DNA from: Coprococcus comes ATCC 27758 | GTDB taxonomy: Bacteria > Bacillota > Clostridia > Lachnospirales > Lachnospiraceae | Assembly (NCBI RefSeq): GCF_025149785.1 | Contig: NZ_CP102277.1 | Span: 1,240,001-1,304,000 of the forward strand | Direction of reading: 5' to 3' | Length of the DNA stretch: 64,000 nt | Shown here: piece after piece, positions 42,124 through 51,183 of the stretch | Layout: each line of letters opens with the position of its first letter | How positions within the stretch are numbered: the first letter of the stretch is position 1 | The notes under the pieces: model-generated | Told to the model about the DNA's origin: nothing | What the model saw: the letters and a program-made list of their open reading frames with translations, nothing else | Databases searched by the model: none | Translations under genes and position numbers: made by a program

Positions 42124-43365
42124 ATGAAACTCAAAGACACAGGACTCACAGCAGAAGAATTAAAGGACATTGTAAAAAAATATATGGTAGAAACCTATGC
42201 AAGATATGATTTTATCGCAGAACGTGCAGAAGGTATGTATCTCTACGATGAAAAAGGGGTAGCTTACCTCGACTTTTATGGTGGAGTTGCCGTAAATACA
42301 CCAGGTAACAGAAATCCGAAGGTTGTCGCAGCAGTAAAAGACCAGCTTGATGACATCATGCATACATTCAATTACCCATACACAATTCCACAGGCACTTC
42401 TCGCAAAGAAGATCTGTGACACGATCGGAATGGATAAGATTTTCTTCCAGAACTCAGGAACAGAAGCCAACGAATGTATGATCAAGATGGCAAGAAAATA
42501 CGGCGTTGAAAAATATGGCCCGGAACATTACCATATCGTAACAGCAATCAATGGTTTTCACGGAAGAACATACGGAGCACTTTCCGCAACAGGACAGCCG
42601 GATAACGCATGCCAGCTTGGATTTAAACCGATGCTTCCGGGATTCTCCTACGCAGAATATAACAACCTTGAAGATTTCAAGTCAAAAGTAACAGATAACA
42701 CGATCGCGATCATGATCGAGCCGGTACAGGGCGAAGGTGGTGTACATCCGGCAACACAGGAATTTATCGAAGGACTTCGTAAACTCTGTGATGAAAGAGG
42801 TATGCTTCTCCTTCTCGATGAAGTACAGACCGGATGGGGACGTACAGGATCTCCAATGGCATTCATGGGATATGGTGTAAAACCTGACTGTGTAACGATG
42901 GCAAAAGCTATGGGAGGCGGAATGCCGATCGGTGCATGCTGCGCAAGCGAAGAAGTAGCTGCAGTATTTACATCAGGAACACATGGCTCTACATACGGTG
43001 GACATCCACTTGCATGTGCCGCATCTCTTGCTTCCATTTCTGAAATCCTCGACAGAGATTTAAGTGGAAATGCAAAAGTAATGGGTGAATACATGAAAGA
43101 AAAACTTGCAGAGCTTCCACATGTAAAAGAAGCAAGAGGAAAAGGACTTCTGGTAGGATGCGAATACGATATTCCGATCGCTCTTGAAGTAAAATGGGCA
43201 TGCTTCAGAAGAAGACTTCTGATCACAGCGATCGGCGACAGCGTAAACCGTATGATCCCGCCACTGATCCTTGCAAAAGAACACGTAGATCAGGCAATCG
43301 AGATCATGAGAGATGCAATCAACGAAGCTGCTGCAAAATATGAGGTAGATCAGAAGACTGCATAG
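42124..43365 (+). CDS. Class III aminotransferase, probable acetylornithine aminotransferase-like
   Basis: PLP-dependent omega-amino acid aminotransferase (fold type I, class III). The 413 residues contain FFQNSGTEANECMIKMARKY (PLP phosphate site), AINGFHGRTYGALSATGQ, the substrate-domain LLLLDEVQTGWGRTG and TMAKAMGGGMPIGA, in which Lys261 should form the Schiff base. ArgD (N-acetylornithine) is the closest functional guess, but 4-aminobutyrate or other class III substrates cannot be excluded. No other arginine genes are adjacent. Confidence 0.85.
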   Translation: MKLKDTGLTAEELKDIVKKYMVETYARYDFIAERAEGMYLYDEKGVAYLDFYGGVAVNTPGNRNPKVVAAVKDQLDDIMHTFNYPYTIPQALLAKKICDTIGMDKIFFQNSGTEANECMIKMARKYGVEKYGPEHYHIVTAINGFHGRTYGALSATGQPDNACQLGFKPMLPGFSYAEYNNLEDFKSKVTDNTIAIMIEPVQGEGGVHPATQEFIEGLRKLCDERGMLLLLDEVQTGWGRTGSPMAFMGYGVKPDCVTMAKAMGGGMPIGACCASEEVAAVFTSGTHGSTYGGHPLACAASLASISEILDRDLSGNAKVMGEYMKEKLAELPHVKEARGKGLLVGCEYDIPIALEVKWACFRRRLLITAIGDSVNRMIPPLILAKEHVDQAIEIMRDAINEAAAKYEVDQKTA

Positions 43366-43413
43366 TATAGACATTCCTCCGACTTATTGATATAATTGTA
43401 TAAAAAATAGAGT

Positions 43414-43451
43414 ACCGGCACAGAAATCCCCCAGTTTCTGTGCCGGTTTTT
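43414..43451 (+). terminator. Strong intrinsic terminator between the aminotransferase and the small gene
   Basis: Perfect 13-bp stem ACCGGCACAGAAA (43414-43426) with TTTCTGTGCCGGT (43435-43447) and a TTTTT tail. The T run runs straight into the ribosome site (GAGGTG) of the next gene. Confidence 0.9.
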
Positions 43452-43463
43452 GAGGTGAAAAAT

Positions 43464-43748
43464 ATGTTAGAAAGAATGCAGCTTTTTCCGCTGAATTTTT
43501 ATAAAAAAGCGAAATTTAACGGAAGTATGGGAAAAATGAACTATCGCCTGGCGAAAGAAGAAAAAAAGACCGATGAGGAAAATTCAGAAACGATTCTTGT
43601 CGGAAGTATCTGGGAAGGACCGTTTATTTATGATAAGATTCCACAGGAAAAGATCACAAAGAGAGAATTCCCATTTGCAGAAGAAGGAATCTGTCAGGCA
43701 ATGGACTGGTTCAATGAGGAAGGCGAAAAAATGAACCGGGAAGTGTAA
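43464..43748 (+). CDS. Small protein of unknown function (94 aa)
   Basis: I do not recognise this 94-residue, soluble, charged protein. It starts at ATG 43464 behind GAGGTG. The sequence has an N-terminal hydrophobic/aromatic patch (LERMQLFPLNFYKKAKFNGS), a central strand-rich stretch (ETILVGSIWEGPFIYDKI) and an acidic/aromatic end (CQAMDWFNEEGEKMN). There is no signal peptide, cysteine pair or catalytic motif. The terminator just upstream means expression needs read-through or a promoter I cannot place. Confidence 0.65.
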   Translation: MLERMQLFPLNFYKKAKFNGSMGKMNYRLAKEEKKTDEENSETILVGSIWEGPFIYDKIPQEKITKREFPFAEEGICQAMDWFNEEGEKMNREV

Positions 43749-43816
43749 AGAAAGGTTCTATTTTCCTGTCAGAAGGCTTATTTATATAGTATCGATGGAT
43801 GGAAAAAAGGAGTCTT

Positions 43817-45076
43817 ATGATGCGCAAATTTCTGGCAGGTCTGCTTGGCATGGTTCTGTGCGTGCAGACCGTATATGGGATCCCGGTCCGGGCGGCAGAT
43901 GTTTTCGAGCCGGGAGAAAGACCGAAAGCTATGCAGGATGTGATCCGGCAGGAGGATCCGGAGCAGACGAACAGAGACAATTCGGGCAATCTGACCGGTC
44001 TGGAACTATCTGCTGAGTCCGCAGTTATTATGGAAGCTTCCGGAGGTCAGGTTCTCTTAGAAAAAAATGCGGATGAGAAAAAGCCCCCGGCGAGTGTGAC
44101 AAAGGTTATGACGCTGCTTCTGATCTTTGATGCACTGGCAGACGGAACGATCACGCCGGATACCGAAGTCACAACTTCTGAGTACGCTGCATCGATGGGC
44201 GGATCCCAGGTATTTCTGGAAGCTGGTGAGAAGCAGACTGTGGATACAATGATCAAGTGCATTGCTGTGGCAAGTGCCAATGATGCCTGCGTGGCGATGG
44301 CAGAAAAGATTGCCGGGAGTGAACCGGCTTTTGTGGAAAAGATGAATCAGAGATCGGCAGGACTTGGAATGACGAATACCCATTTTGTCAACTGTAATGG
44401 ACTGGACACGGAAGGGCATCTGACGACAGCGAGAGACATTGCACTGATGTCACGGGAACTGATCACGAAGTATCCACAGATCGAGGACTACTCAACGATC
44501 TGGATGGAAAATATTACCCACACTACGGCAAAGGGCAGCAGTGAATTCGGACTGAGTAATACCAACAAACTGATCCGGCAGTATGAATACGCAACCGGAC
44601 TGAAGACCGGATCCACAAGCGGTGCGAAGTTCTGCCTGTCTGCAACGGCAAGAAAAGACGGGGTCAATATGATTGCGGTTGTGATGGCAGAGCCGGATTC
44701 TAAGACACGGATAAAGGATGCCATTGCCATGTTAAACTATGGCTTTGGGAAATGCAGTATTTACCAGGATGAAAAGGCACTGGAAAAAATTGTGTATGCC
44801 GAAGTGAAACATGGAATGCAGGAGAAGGCAAAGGGAGAGACGCTGGAGGGCTTCCGGTATGTGGATACCAGTGGATCAGATCTGTCTGCCGTGGAAAAAG
44901 AGGTACAGATACAGAAACAGACTGCCCCGGTAAAGAAAGGCGACCAGATCGGAGAAGTCATTTACCGGCTGAATGAGAAAACCATCGGAAGCGTTCCGGT
45001 TTATGCGACAGAAGGTGTCGGGGAGTTGACATTTGGGGGCGCATTCCTTAAAATTCTGGAAGAAATGATGGTATAA
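43817..45076 (+). CDS. D-alanyl-D-alanine carboxypeptidase (PBP5/DacF-like), first of two
   Basis: Penicillin-binding protein that trims the terminal D-Ala from peptidoglycan stem peptides outside the membrane. The 419 residues have a signal peptide (hydrophobic about 5-20), the active-site tetrad SVTK at residues 93-96, the SAN motif in VASANDACVAMA and KTGSTSGAKF near 260. A beta-rich C-terminal domain (about 320-410) follows. I start at ATG 43817 behind AAAGGAG; ATG 43820 is equally possible. Unlike E. coli PBP5 I see no clear C-terminal amphipathic anchor. Confidence 0.93.
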   Translation: MMRKFLAGLLGMVLCVQTVYGIPVRAADVFEPGERPKAMQDVIRQEDPEQTNRDNSGNLTGLELSAESAVIMEASGGQVLLEKNADEKKPPASVTKVMTLLLIFDALADGTITPDTEVTTSEYAASMGGSQVFLEAGEKQTVDTMIKCIAVASANDACVAMAEKIAGSEPAFVEKMNQRSAGLGMTNTHFVNCNGLDTEGHLTTARDIALMSRELITKYPQIEDYSTIWMENITHTTAKGSSEFGLSNTNKLIRQYEYATGLKTGSTSGAKFCLSATARKDGVNMIAVVMAEPDSKTRIKDAIAMLNYGFGKCSIYQDEKALEKIVYAEVKHGMQEKAKGETLEGFRYVDTSGSDLSAVEKEVQIQKQTAPVKKGDQIGEVIYRLNEKTIGSVPVYATEGVGELTFGGAFLKILEEMMV

Positions 45077-45091
45077 CGAAAGAGGGAAGAG

Positions 45092-45985
45092 ATGAAGGCA
45101 ACAGGGATTATCGTATTGATACTGGTGATTTTTGCAGCAGCAGTTCTTGCAGAAGTATGGCGGGAGCTGCACTGCTTCAAGATTACAAGATACCGGATCA
45201 GAACCAGTAAAATAAAGGGAGATGCCGGAAAAGTACGGATTGCTTTCTTAAGTGATCTGCATAATCATGTCTATGGAAAAGAGAATGAGGAGCTGCTTTT
45301 GGCGATCAGGGAAGCAAAGCCGGATCTGATACTGGCAGGCGGCGATATGCTGGTCGGGAAAGCCGGAAGAGACTGGACAGCGGCAGCGGATTTGATGAAA
45401 AAACTTCCACAGATCGCACCGGTCTGGTGCTGTAATGGCAATCATGAGCAGAGAATGCATGAGCAGCAGGAGATTTACGGCAAAGAATATGGATATTATG
45501 AGAATGAACTGAAAAAGGCAGGGATTCATGTCCTGGTGAATGGATCAGAAGAGATCCCGGTAAACGGGATGAAGCTGCGCTTATATGGGATGGAGCTTCC
45601 ATTTGGATGCTATAAAAAAGGATGGAAGGTGTGTCCGCTTACGACTGGCGAGATGGAAGAACGGATTGGCAGTGCAGAGACGGACGCATACTGCATTTTA
45701 ATGGCACATCATCCGCTTTACGCAGAAACCTACTGGAAGTGGGGAGCAGACCTGGTGCTGTCCGGACATTTACATGGCGGGATTGCCAGATTTCCACTGC
45801 TTGGCGGTGTGATCAGTCCGCAGTTCCGTCTGTTTCCACGCTACAGCGGGGACTGTTATGAAAAAGACGGGAAATATATTGTGGTCAGCAAAGGGCTTGG
45901 AACCCACACAATCAATTTCCGCTTCTGGAATCCGGCAGAGTTAGTCGTACTTGATATCATCCCGGCTTTCCTGTATAATAAATAA
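45092..45985 (+). CDS. Membrane-anchored metallophosphoesterase
   Basis: Calcineurin-like phosphoesterase with an N-terminal membrane anchor (about 3-21). The 297 residues hold the two-metal site motifs: FLSDLHNHVYG (about 52-62), GGDMLVGKAG, CNGNHEQRMHE, a middle AHHPLY and GHLHGGIARFPL near 226-237. The family includes YkuE/YaeI-type enzymes, some acting on lipid or cell-wall intermediates. Lying 15 bases after the carboxypeptidase, it is likely in the same transcript, which suggests an envelope role, but the substrate cannot be told from sequence. Confidence 0.88.
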   Translation: MKATGIIVLILVIFAAAVLAEVWRELHCFKITRYRIRTSKIKGDAGKVRIAFLSDLHNHVYGKENEELLLAIREAKPDLILAGGDMLVGKAGRDWTAAADLMKKLPQIAPVWCCNGNHEQRMHEQQEIYGKEYGYYENELKKAGIHVLVNGSEEIPVNGMKLRLYGMELPFGCYKKGWKVCPLTTGEMEERIGSAETDAYCILMAHHPLYAETYWKWGADLVLSGHLHGGIARFPLLGGVISPQFRLFPRYSGDCYEKDGKYIVVSKGLGTHTINFRFWNPAELVVLDIIPAFLYNK

Positions 45986-46017
45986 GGTTATCGACAATTT
46001 GACTGGAAAGGATATCT

Positions 46018-46785
46018 ATGGGAAAAGGAATACCGGTAAAGCTGCAGGTTTTTGAGGGACCTCTGGATCTGCTCTTACATTTGATCGATAAAAATAAAAT
46101 AGACATCTACGATATTCCGATCGTAGAGATCACCAACCAGTATATGGAATATATCCAGGCGATGGACAGAGCAGACCTGAATGTCATGAGTGAATTTCTG
46201 GTCATGGCGGCGACACTTCTGGACATCAAATGCAAGATGCTTCTTCCAAAGGAAGTCAATGAAGAGGGCGAGGAAGAAGATCCGCGTCAGGAACTGGTAG
46301 AGCAGCTTTTGCAGTACAAGATGTACAAATATATGTCTTATGAACTGCGTGACCGCCAGGTGGACGGAGAAAAGCTGTTCTATAAGGGAGCGACCATTCC
46401 GGATGAAGTAAAGGAATACGAAGAACCGGTAGATCTGGATACGCTTCTTGACGGGCTGACCCTGACGAAGCTGAATGATATTTTTCAGGATATCCTGAAA
46501 AGACAGGCAGATAAGACGGATCCGATCCGAAGTAAGTTCGGCAAGATCGAGAAAGAAGAGGTTACGCTTCCGGAGAAACTGGAATATGTTTATGAGTATG
46601 CAAAGGTACATCACAGATTCAGTTTCCGGGATCTCCTGAAAAAGCAGGCATCCAAGGTACAGATCATTGTCACCTTCCTGGCGGTGCTGGAGCTGATGAA
46701 GACAGGAGAGATACAGGTATATCAGGAACATACGTTTGATGATATCATCATTACATCGGACGAGGGACTGCGGCAAGGAGTATAG
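46018..46785 (+). CDS. scpA: Segregation and condensation protein A
   Basis: Kleisin subunit that bridges SMC heads in bacterial condensin. The 255 residues begin with the diagnostic PVKLQVFEGPLDLLLHLIDKNKIDIYDIPI, have an acidic middle and end with a winged-helix region (about 190-250). It is followed 6 bases later by scpB. No smc gene is in the window. Confidence 0.96.
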   Translation: MGKGIPVKLQVFEGPLDLLLHLIDKNKIDIYDIPIVEITNQYMEYIQAMDRADLNVMSEFLVMAATLLDIKCKMLLPKEVNEEGEEEDPRQELVEQLLQYKMYKYMSYELRDRQVDGEKLFYKGATIPDEVKEYEEPVDLDTLLDGLTLTKLNDIFQDILKRQADKTDPIRSKFGKIEKEEVTLPEKLEYVYEYAKVHHRFSFRDLLKKQASKVQIIVTFLAVLELMKTGEIQVYQEHTFDDIIITSDEGLRQGV

Positions 46786-46791
46786 AAGAAA

Positions 46792-47361
46792 ATGAGAACA
46801 AAACAGTTGGAGAGTATCATAGAGGCAATCCTGTTCACTATGGGAGATTCGGTCGAGGTGAATAAGATCGCATCCGCGATCGAGCAGGATGTGCCGACGA
46901 CGGAGAAACTTATCCATAATATGATGGACAAGTATCAGAAAGAGGAGCGTGGCATCCGGATCATCGAACTGGATCATGCATATCAGCTCTGTAGCAAACC
47001 GGAGATGTATGAGTATCTGATCCGGATCGCAAAGCAGCCGAAAAAGTATGTCCTGACAGATGTCATGCTGGAGACGCTTTCAATCATTGCTTACCGTCAG
47101 CCGATCACCAAGCTGGAGATTGAGAAGATTCGCGGAGTCAAATCGGATCATGCGGTAAACAAGCTGATCGAGTACAATCTGGTCTGCGAGCTTGGGCGCC
47201 TTGATGCACCGGGACGTCCGCTGCTTTTTGGAACAACCGAAGAATTTCTGCGCAGATTCAGTGTGCAGTCTTTAGATGATCTCCCGGGCATTGAACCGGA
47301 GAAGCTGGAGACATTCAAAGAAGAAGCGGAAGATGAGGCACAGATCCGGCTGAATATTTAA
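46792..47361 (+). CDS. scpB: Segregation and condensation protein B
   Basis: Dimeric winged-helix partner of ScpA in the SMC complex. The 189 residues show LESIIEAILFTMGDSVEVNKIA at the start, ETLSIIAYRQPITKLEIEKIRGV and ELGRLDAPGRPLLFGTTEEFL, all typical. Length is normal. The gene is directly followed by the second D,D-carboxypeptidase gene. Confidence 0.96.
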   Translation: MRTKQLESIIEAILFTMGDSVEVNKIASAIEQDVPTTEKLIHNMMDKYQKEERGIRIIELDHAYQLCSKPEMYEYLIRIAKQPKKYVLTDVMLETLSIIAYRQPITKLEIEKIRGVKSDHAVNKLIEYNLVCELGRLDAPGRPLLFGTTEEFLRRFSVQSLDDLPGIEPEKLETFKEEAEDEAQIRLNI

Positions 47362-47437
47362 AATGGAATCCATAGTATAAACGCCCGTCCCTGTTCATAA
47401 AATGGAACAGAAAAGAGCAGGAGGGAGACCGGGGCAC

Positions 47438-48838
47438 ATGAAAAAGAAAGAAAAGAAGAGGAATGGAATACCGGCACGGACCAGAAGAGGGATTCTGGCA
47501 GCGTGCATGGTATTCTTTTTTAGTTTGCAGATTTTTCAAGGAAAGATGCTATGGAGAGAATCCACAGGAGAAAGTCCGGGTAAGGTCTTATCCGGGAAAG
47601 TGCCTGCGGAAGAAAATGAACGGACACAGATAATGGAGACTACGCAGCAAAAGGAACCGGTCTCGGATGCACAGACTGCACAGGAAAAAGAAACCCGTGA
47701 GCAGGAAAGGAAGCAGCTTCTTACTCGGCTCTATGCCCGTTCCGCTGCGCTGGTGGATGCGGACAGCGGCAGGGTTCTGCTCGGAAAAGAAGAGCATGTA
47801 ATGCGCCCGATGGCAAGTACAACGAAGATCATGACCTGCATTCTTGCGCTGGAAAAGGGAAATCCGAAGGACCTGGTGACAGCCTCTGCAAATGCGGTCG
47901 CACAGCCGAAGGTTCATCTGGGAATGCACGAAGGGGAAGCGTTTTATCTGGGGGATCTTCTATATTCCCTGATGCTGGAATCCCATAATGATTCTGCAGT
48001 GGCGATCGCGGAACACCTTGCAGGATCCGTTCCGCAATTTGCCGGGTGGATGAATGAAAAGGCAGAAGAGATCGGATGCACTGAGGCACATTTTGTTACG
48101 CCAAACGGATTGGATGAAGAGGATGTGGGCGGTGTGCACAGCATTTCAGCTGCAGATCTGGCAAAAATCATGAGCTACTGTGTCTTGCGTTCTCCCAAAG
48201 CTGCAGAATTTCTTGCAATCACGCAAATGCCGGCATACAGCTTTTCTGATGCTGAGGGAAAGGGGAATTTTAGCTGCAGCAACCACAATGCATTTCTTCA
48301 GATGATGGATGGCGCGATTTCCGGGAAAACAGGGTTTACCGGGGATGCCGGATACTGCTATGTAGGGGCTTTGCAGAGTGAGGGCCGCACATTTGTAGTG
48401 GCACTGCTTGCCTGTGGCTGGCCAAACAACAAGAATTATAAATGGACAGATACCAGAAAACTGATGGAGTACGGAATGGCACATTATCGTTATGCTGAGG
48501 TGTGGAAAATACCGGAGCTTTCGAAAATACCCGTGGAAAACAGTGTTTCCAAAAATGGTTTGTTTGGAAAAACAGCAGTGGAAGTGGAAATCAAAGGAAA
48601 AGAAAGTCCGGGTAAGATTCTGGTCGGAGATGATGATGTGGCAGAAGAAAAGACAGAAGTACCGGAAAAACTGGATGCGCCGGTGAAAAGCGGAACACCG
48701 GTCGGACAGATCACGTATCTCTTAAACGGGGAGAAATGGGGGAGCTGCCAGGCTGTTGTAAAAGAAACAGTCAGACGGAGAACATTTACCTGGATAGCCA
48801 TGAAAATGTGTGAAATGTTTTACCAATTTAATTTTTAA
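47438..48838 (+). CDS. D-alanyl-D-alanine carboxypeptidase, second of two
   Basis: Second PBP5-like peptidoglycan carboxypeptidase, divergent from the first. The 466 residues start with a basic N-terminus and signal anchor (about 15-32), a Glu/Gln-rich linker (about 40-100) and the penicillin-binding core with MASTTKIMTC (SxxK), SHNDSAVA (SxN) and SGKTGFTGDAGYC (KTG). A C-terminal domain follows. I start at ATG 47438, downstream of GGAGGGAGACCGGGG; the longer frame from 47402 has no ribosome site. Confidence 0.9.
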   Translation: MKKKEKKRNGIPARTRRGILAACMVFFFSLQIFQGKMLWRESTGESPGKVLSGKVPAEENERTQIMETTQQKEPVSDAQTAQEKETREQERKQLLTRLYARSAALVDADSGRVLLGKEEHVMRPMASTTKIMTCILALEKGNPKDLVTASANAVAQPKVHLGMHEGEAFYLGDLLYSLMLESHNDSAVAIAEHLAGSVPQFAGWMNEKAEEIGCTEAHFVTPNGLDEEDVGGVHSISAADLAKIMSYCVLRSPKAAEFLAITQMPAYSFSDAEGKGNFSCSNHNAFLQMMDGAISGKTGFTGDAGYCYVGALQSEGRTFVVALLACGWPNNKNYKWTDTRKLMEYGMAHYRYAEVWKIPELSKIPVENSVSKNGLFGKTAVEVEIKGKESPGKILVGDDDVAEEKTEVPEKLDAPVKSGTPVGQITYLLNGEKWGSCQAVVKETVRRRTFTWIAMKMCEMFYQFNF

Positions 48839-49077
48839 AACACGAGAAGAATAAAATAGATCAAGAAAATTGCTTAAATTCATCAATGGACTTTCGCGAT
48901 AAGATATGTTAGCATTAGCTAGACAACAAAATAAGACAAGAAAGTTGACGGATATTTGTGAAAAGTCAGGAATTAGGCAAATTGTGTGATTTTTATGAAA
49001 AATTTCTTGTTTTTTCATATGAACAGAAGAAAAAGCAGATGCCGCCCTTTCCAATTAAATAAAAGGAGAGAAACAAA
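48839..49077 (+). promoter_or_regulatory. AT-rich upstream region of the leuA-AraC fusion gene
   Basis: This 239-base gap contains no reading frame of note and no T-box or leucine-codon leader peptide. Possible signals are a short palindrome TTCATATGAA (49015-49024), an inverted pair TTAGC/GCTA near 48910-48925, and an AT-rich 15-mer at 48989-49003 with three mismatches to the CodY box. I cannot place a convincing promoter. If the downstream fusion protein regulates itself, its sites would be expected here. Confidence 0.35.
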
Positions 49078-51066
49078 ATGGAAAATTGTAAAAAATACGA
49101 GAGACAATATTTTATGCCTCCGAAATTTGAATATGATTGGGTGAAAAAAGATTATGTAGACGCACCGCCGATCTGGTGCAGCGTTGACCTGCGTGATGGA
49201 AACCAGGCACTGATCGAGCCGATGAGTCTGGATGAAAAGCTGGAATTCTTCCAGTTATTGGTCGATGTGGGATTCAAAGAGATCGAAGTCGGATTCCCGG
49301 CAGCATCTGAGACTGAGTACCAGTTCATGCGTACCCTGATCGAGAAAGACATGATCCCGGATGACGTGACTGTCCAGGTACTGACACAGGCAAGAGAGCA
49401 CATCATCAAACGTACCTTCGAAGCTGTACAGGGAGCGCCACATGCTGTGATCCACGTGTACAACTCAACCTCTGTTGCACAGAGAGAACAGGTTTTCAAA
49501 AAAGACAAAGAACAGGTAAAACAAATCGCCATCGACGGAGCAAAGCTGTTGAAACAGCTTGCTGATCAGACAGAAGGAAACTTTACTTTCGAGTACAGTC
49601 CGGAAAGCTTTTCAGGAACAGAGGTGGACTATGCAGTGGATGTCTGCAATGCAGTACTGGATGTATGGCAGCCGACAAAAGATAAAAAAGTAATCATCAA
49701 CATTCCGACAACCGTAGAAAACGCAATGCCACATGTATTTGCAGGACAGGTAGAATATGTAGATAAGAATCTGAAATACCGTGATGGCGTGGTACTCAGC
49801 CTTCACCCACACAACGACCGTGGATGCGGCGTGGCAACTGCTGAAATGGGTATTCTTGCAGGTGCAGACCGTATCGAAGGAACCTTATTTGGAAATGGAG
49901 AACGTACCGGTAACGTGGATATCGTGACATTGGCACTCAATATGTTCTCGCAGGGTGTAGATCCGGGACTGGATTTCACTGACATTCCAAAGATCCGTGA
50001 AATCTACGAACGCCTGACCAGAATGCATGTCTATGAAAGACAGCCATATGCAGGAGATCTGGTATTTACCGCATTCTCCGGCTCCCATCAGGATGCCATC
50101 GCAAAAGGTATGGCATGGCGTGAAGCGGAAGAAAGAGATCACTGGACCGTACCGTATCTGCCGATCGATCCGAAGGACATCGGAAGAACTTACGATAAAG
50201 ATGTTATCCGTATCAACAGTCAGTCAGGAAAAGGCGGTGTAAGCTACATTCTGAAACAGAACTTTGGCATCAGCGTTCCGAAAGAAATGCGTGAAGAAGT
50301 CGGCTACATGGTAAAAGATGTATCCGATAAAGCACACAAGGAGCTGACTCCGGACTGGGTATACCACATTTTTGAAGATCATTATGTAAATTACAAAGGA
50401 ATCTTCTCTATCGATGAATGCCACTTCAAACAGGAAGATGGTATTATAGCAGATGCAACCATTTCCCATGCAAATGGAAAACGTGTGGTAACAGCAGGCG
50501 GTAACGGACGTCTCGACGCAGTCAGCAATGCGATCAAACAGTACTTTGGTATCAGCTATGAACTGAGCTTCTACGAGGAACATTCCCTGACACGTGGTTC
50601 TTCTTCCAAGGCATGTGCTTATGTAGGTGTCATCTGCAATGGAAAGACCTACTGGGGAGTCGGAATTGATGCCGATATCATCAAAGCTTCTATTGAGGCA
50701 TTGACAGTTGCTGTCAATAAGATCGATGAACTGAAGAATGTGAATGAATGTAAAGATGAAAGAATGGTAGAGATCATGAACTATATCCAGGCAAATTATC
50801 TGGATGTATCTTTAGATGATCTGGCAGAAAAATTCTTCCTGTCCAAACCGTATCTTTCTAAATATATCAAAGAAAAATCCGGAATGACTTTCGGGGATAT
50901 TGTCAAAAAAGTCAGAATGAAAAAGGCACGTGCCCTGTTAAAGAGCAGCAGCATGACCGTTGAAAATATTGCACTGACCGTTGGATATCAGAATGTAGAG
51001 CATTTCAACAGACTTTTCAAGAAGGCGTACAATATCACACCGGTACAGTTCCGCAACCAGAAATAA
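49078..51066 (+). CDS. leuA: 2-isopropylmalate synthase fused to a C-terminal AraC-family DNA-binding domain
   Basis: The first step of leucine synthesis (acetyl-CoA plus 2-ketoisovalerate) fused to a transcription-factor domain. Residues about 28-320 are the HMGL-type catalytic barrel (APPIWCSVDLRDGNQAL with Arg39/Asp40, metal-binding His243 and His245 in LHPHNDRG, GNGERTGNVD), of the longer LeuA class also found in Mycobacterium. Residues about 425-550 are the LeuA allosteric domain, which binds leucine in known enzymes. Residues about 562-662 are a complete AraC-type double helix-turn-helix: SLDDLAEKFFLSKPYLSKYI, then TVENIALTVGYQNVEHFNRL, ending in the typical TPVQFRNQK. The reading frame is continuous with AGGAG upstream, so this is a real fusion and not a frameshift artefact. 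I infer a leucine-sensing, DNA-binding enzyme. Confidence 0.93.
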   Translation: MENCKKYERQYFMPPKFEYDWVKKDYVDAPPIWCSVDLRDGNQALIEPMSLDEKLEFFQLLVDVGFKEIEVGFPAASETEYQFMRTLIEKDMIPDDVTVQVLTQAREHIIKRTFEAVQGAPHAVIHVYNSTSVAQREQVFKKDKEQVKQIAIDGAKLLKQLADQTEGNFTFEYSPESFSGTEVDYAVDVCNAVLDVWQPTKDKKVIINIPTTVENAMPHVFAGQVEYVDKNLKYRDGVVLSLHPHNDRGCGVATAEMGILAGADRIEGTLFGNGERTGNVDIVTLALNMFSQGVDPGLDFTDIPKIREIYERLTRMHVYERQPYAGDLVFTAFSGSHQDAIAKGMAWREAEERDHWTVPYLPIDPKDIGRTYDKDVIRINSQSGKGGVSYILKQNFGISVPKEMREEVGYMVKDVSDKAHKELTPDWVYHIFEDHYVNYKGIFSIDECHFKQEDGIIADATISHANGKRVVTAGGNGRLDAVSNAIKQYFGISYELSFYEEHSLTRGSSSKACAYVGVICNGKTYWGVGIDADIIKASIEALTVAVNKIDELKNVNECKDERMVEIMNYIQANYLDVSLDDLAEKFFLSKPYLSKYIKEKSGMTFGDIVKKVRMKKARALLKSSSMTVENIALTVGYQNVEHFNRLFKKAYNITPVQFRNQK

Positions 51067-51086
51067 ATAATACATAAAAATGACGA

Positions 51087-51134
51087 AAAAAGGGCGCAAA
51101 AAACGGGAAAAAGACGTTTTTTGCGTTCTTTTTT
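51087..51134 (+). terminator. Intrinsic terminator after the leuA fusion
   Basis: CGCAAAAAACG (51095-51105) pairs with CGTTTTTTGCG (51115-51125), followed by TTCTTTTTT. The arms extend weakly outward as A/T pairs. Confidence 0.8.
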
Positions 51135-51183
51135 GCCAATGTTTATGAATATGAACAAAATTTCATATTTACAGACGAAAATA

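Noticed and set aside
48989-49003. CodY box upstream of leuA
   Set aside because: Three mismatches in 15 in a very AT-rich stretch; kept only as a weak possibility, not called as a site.
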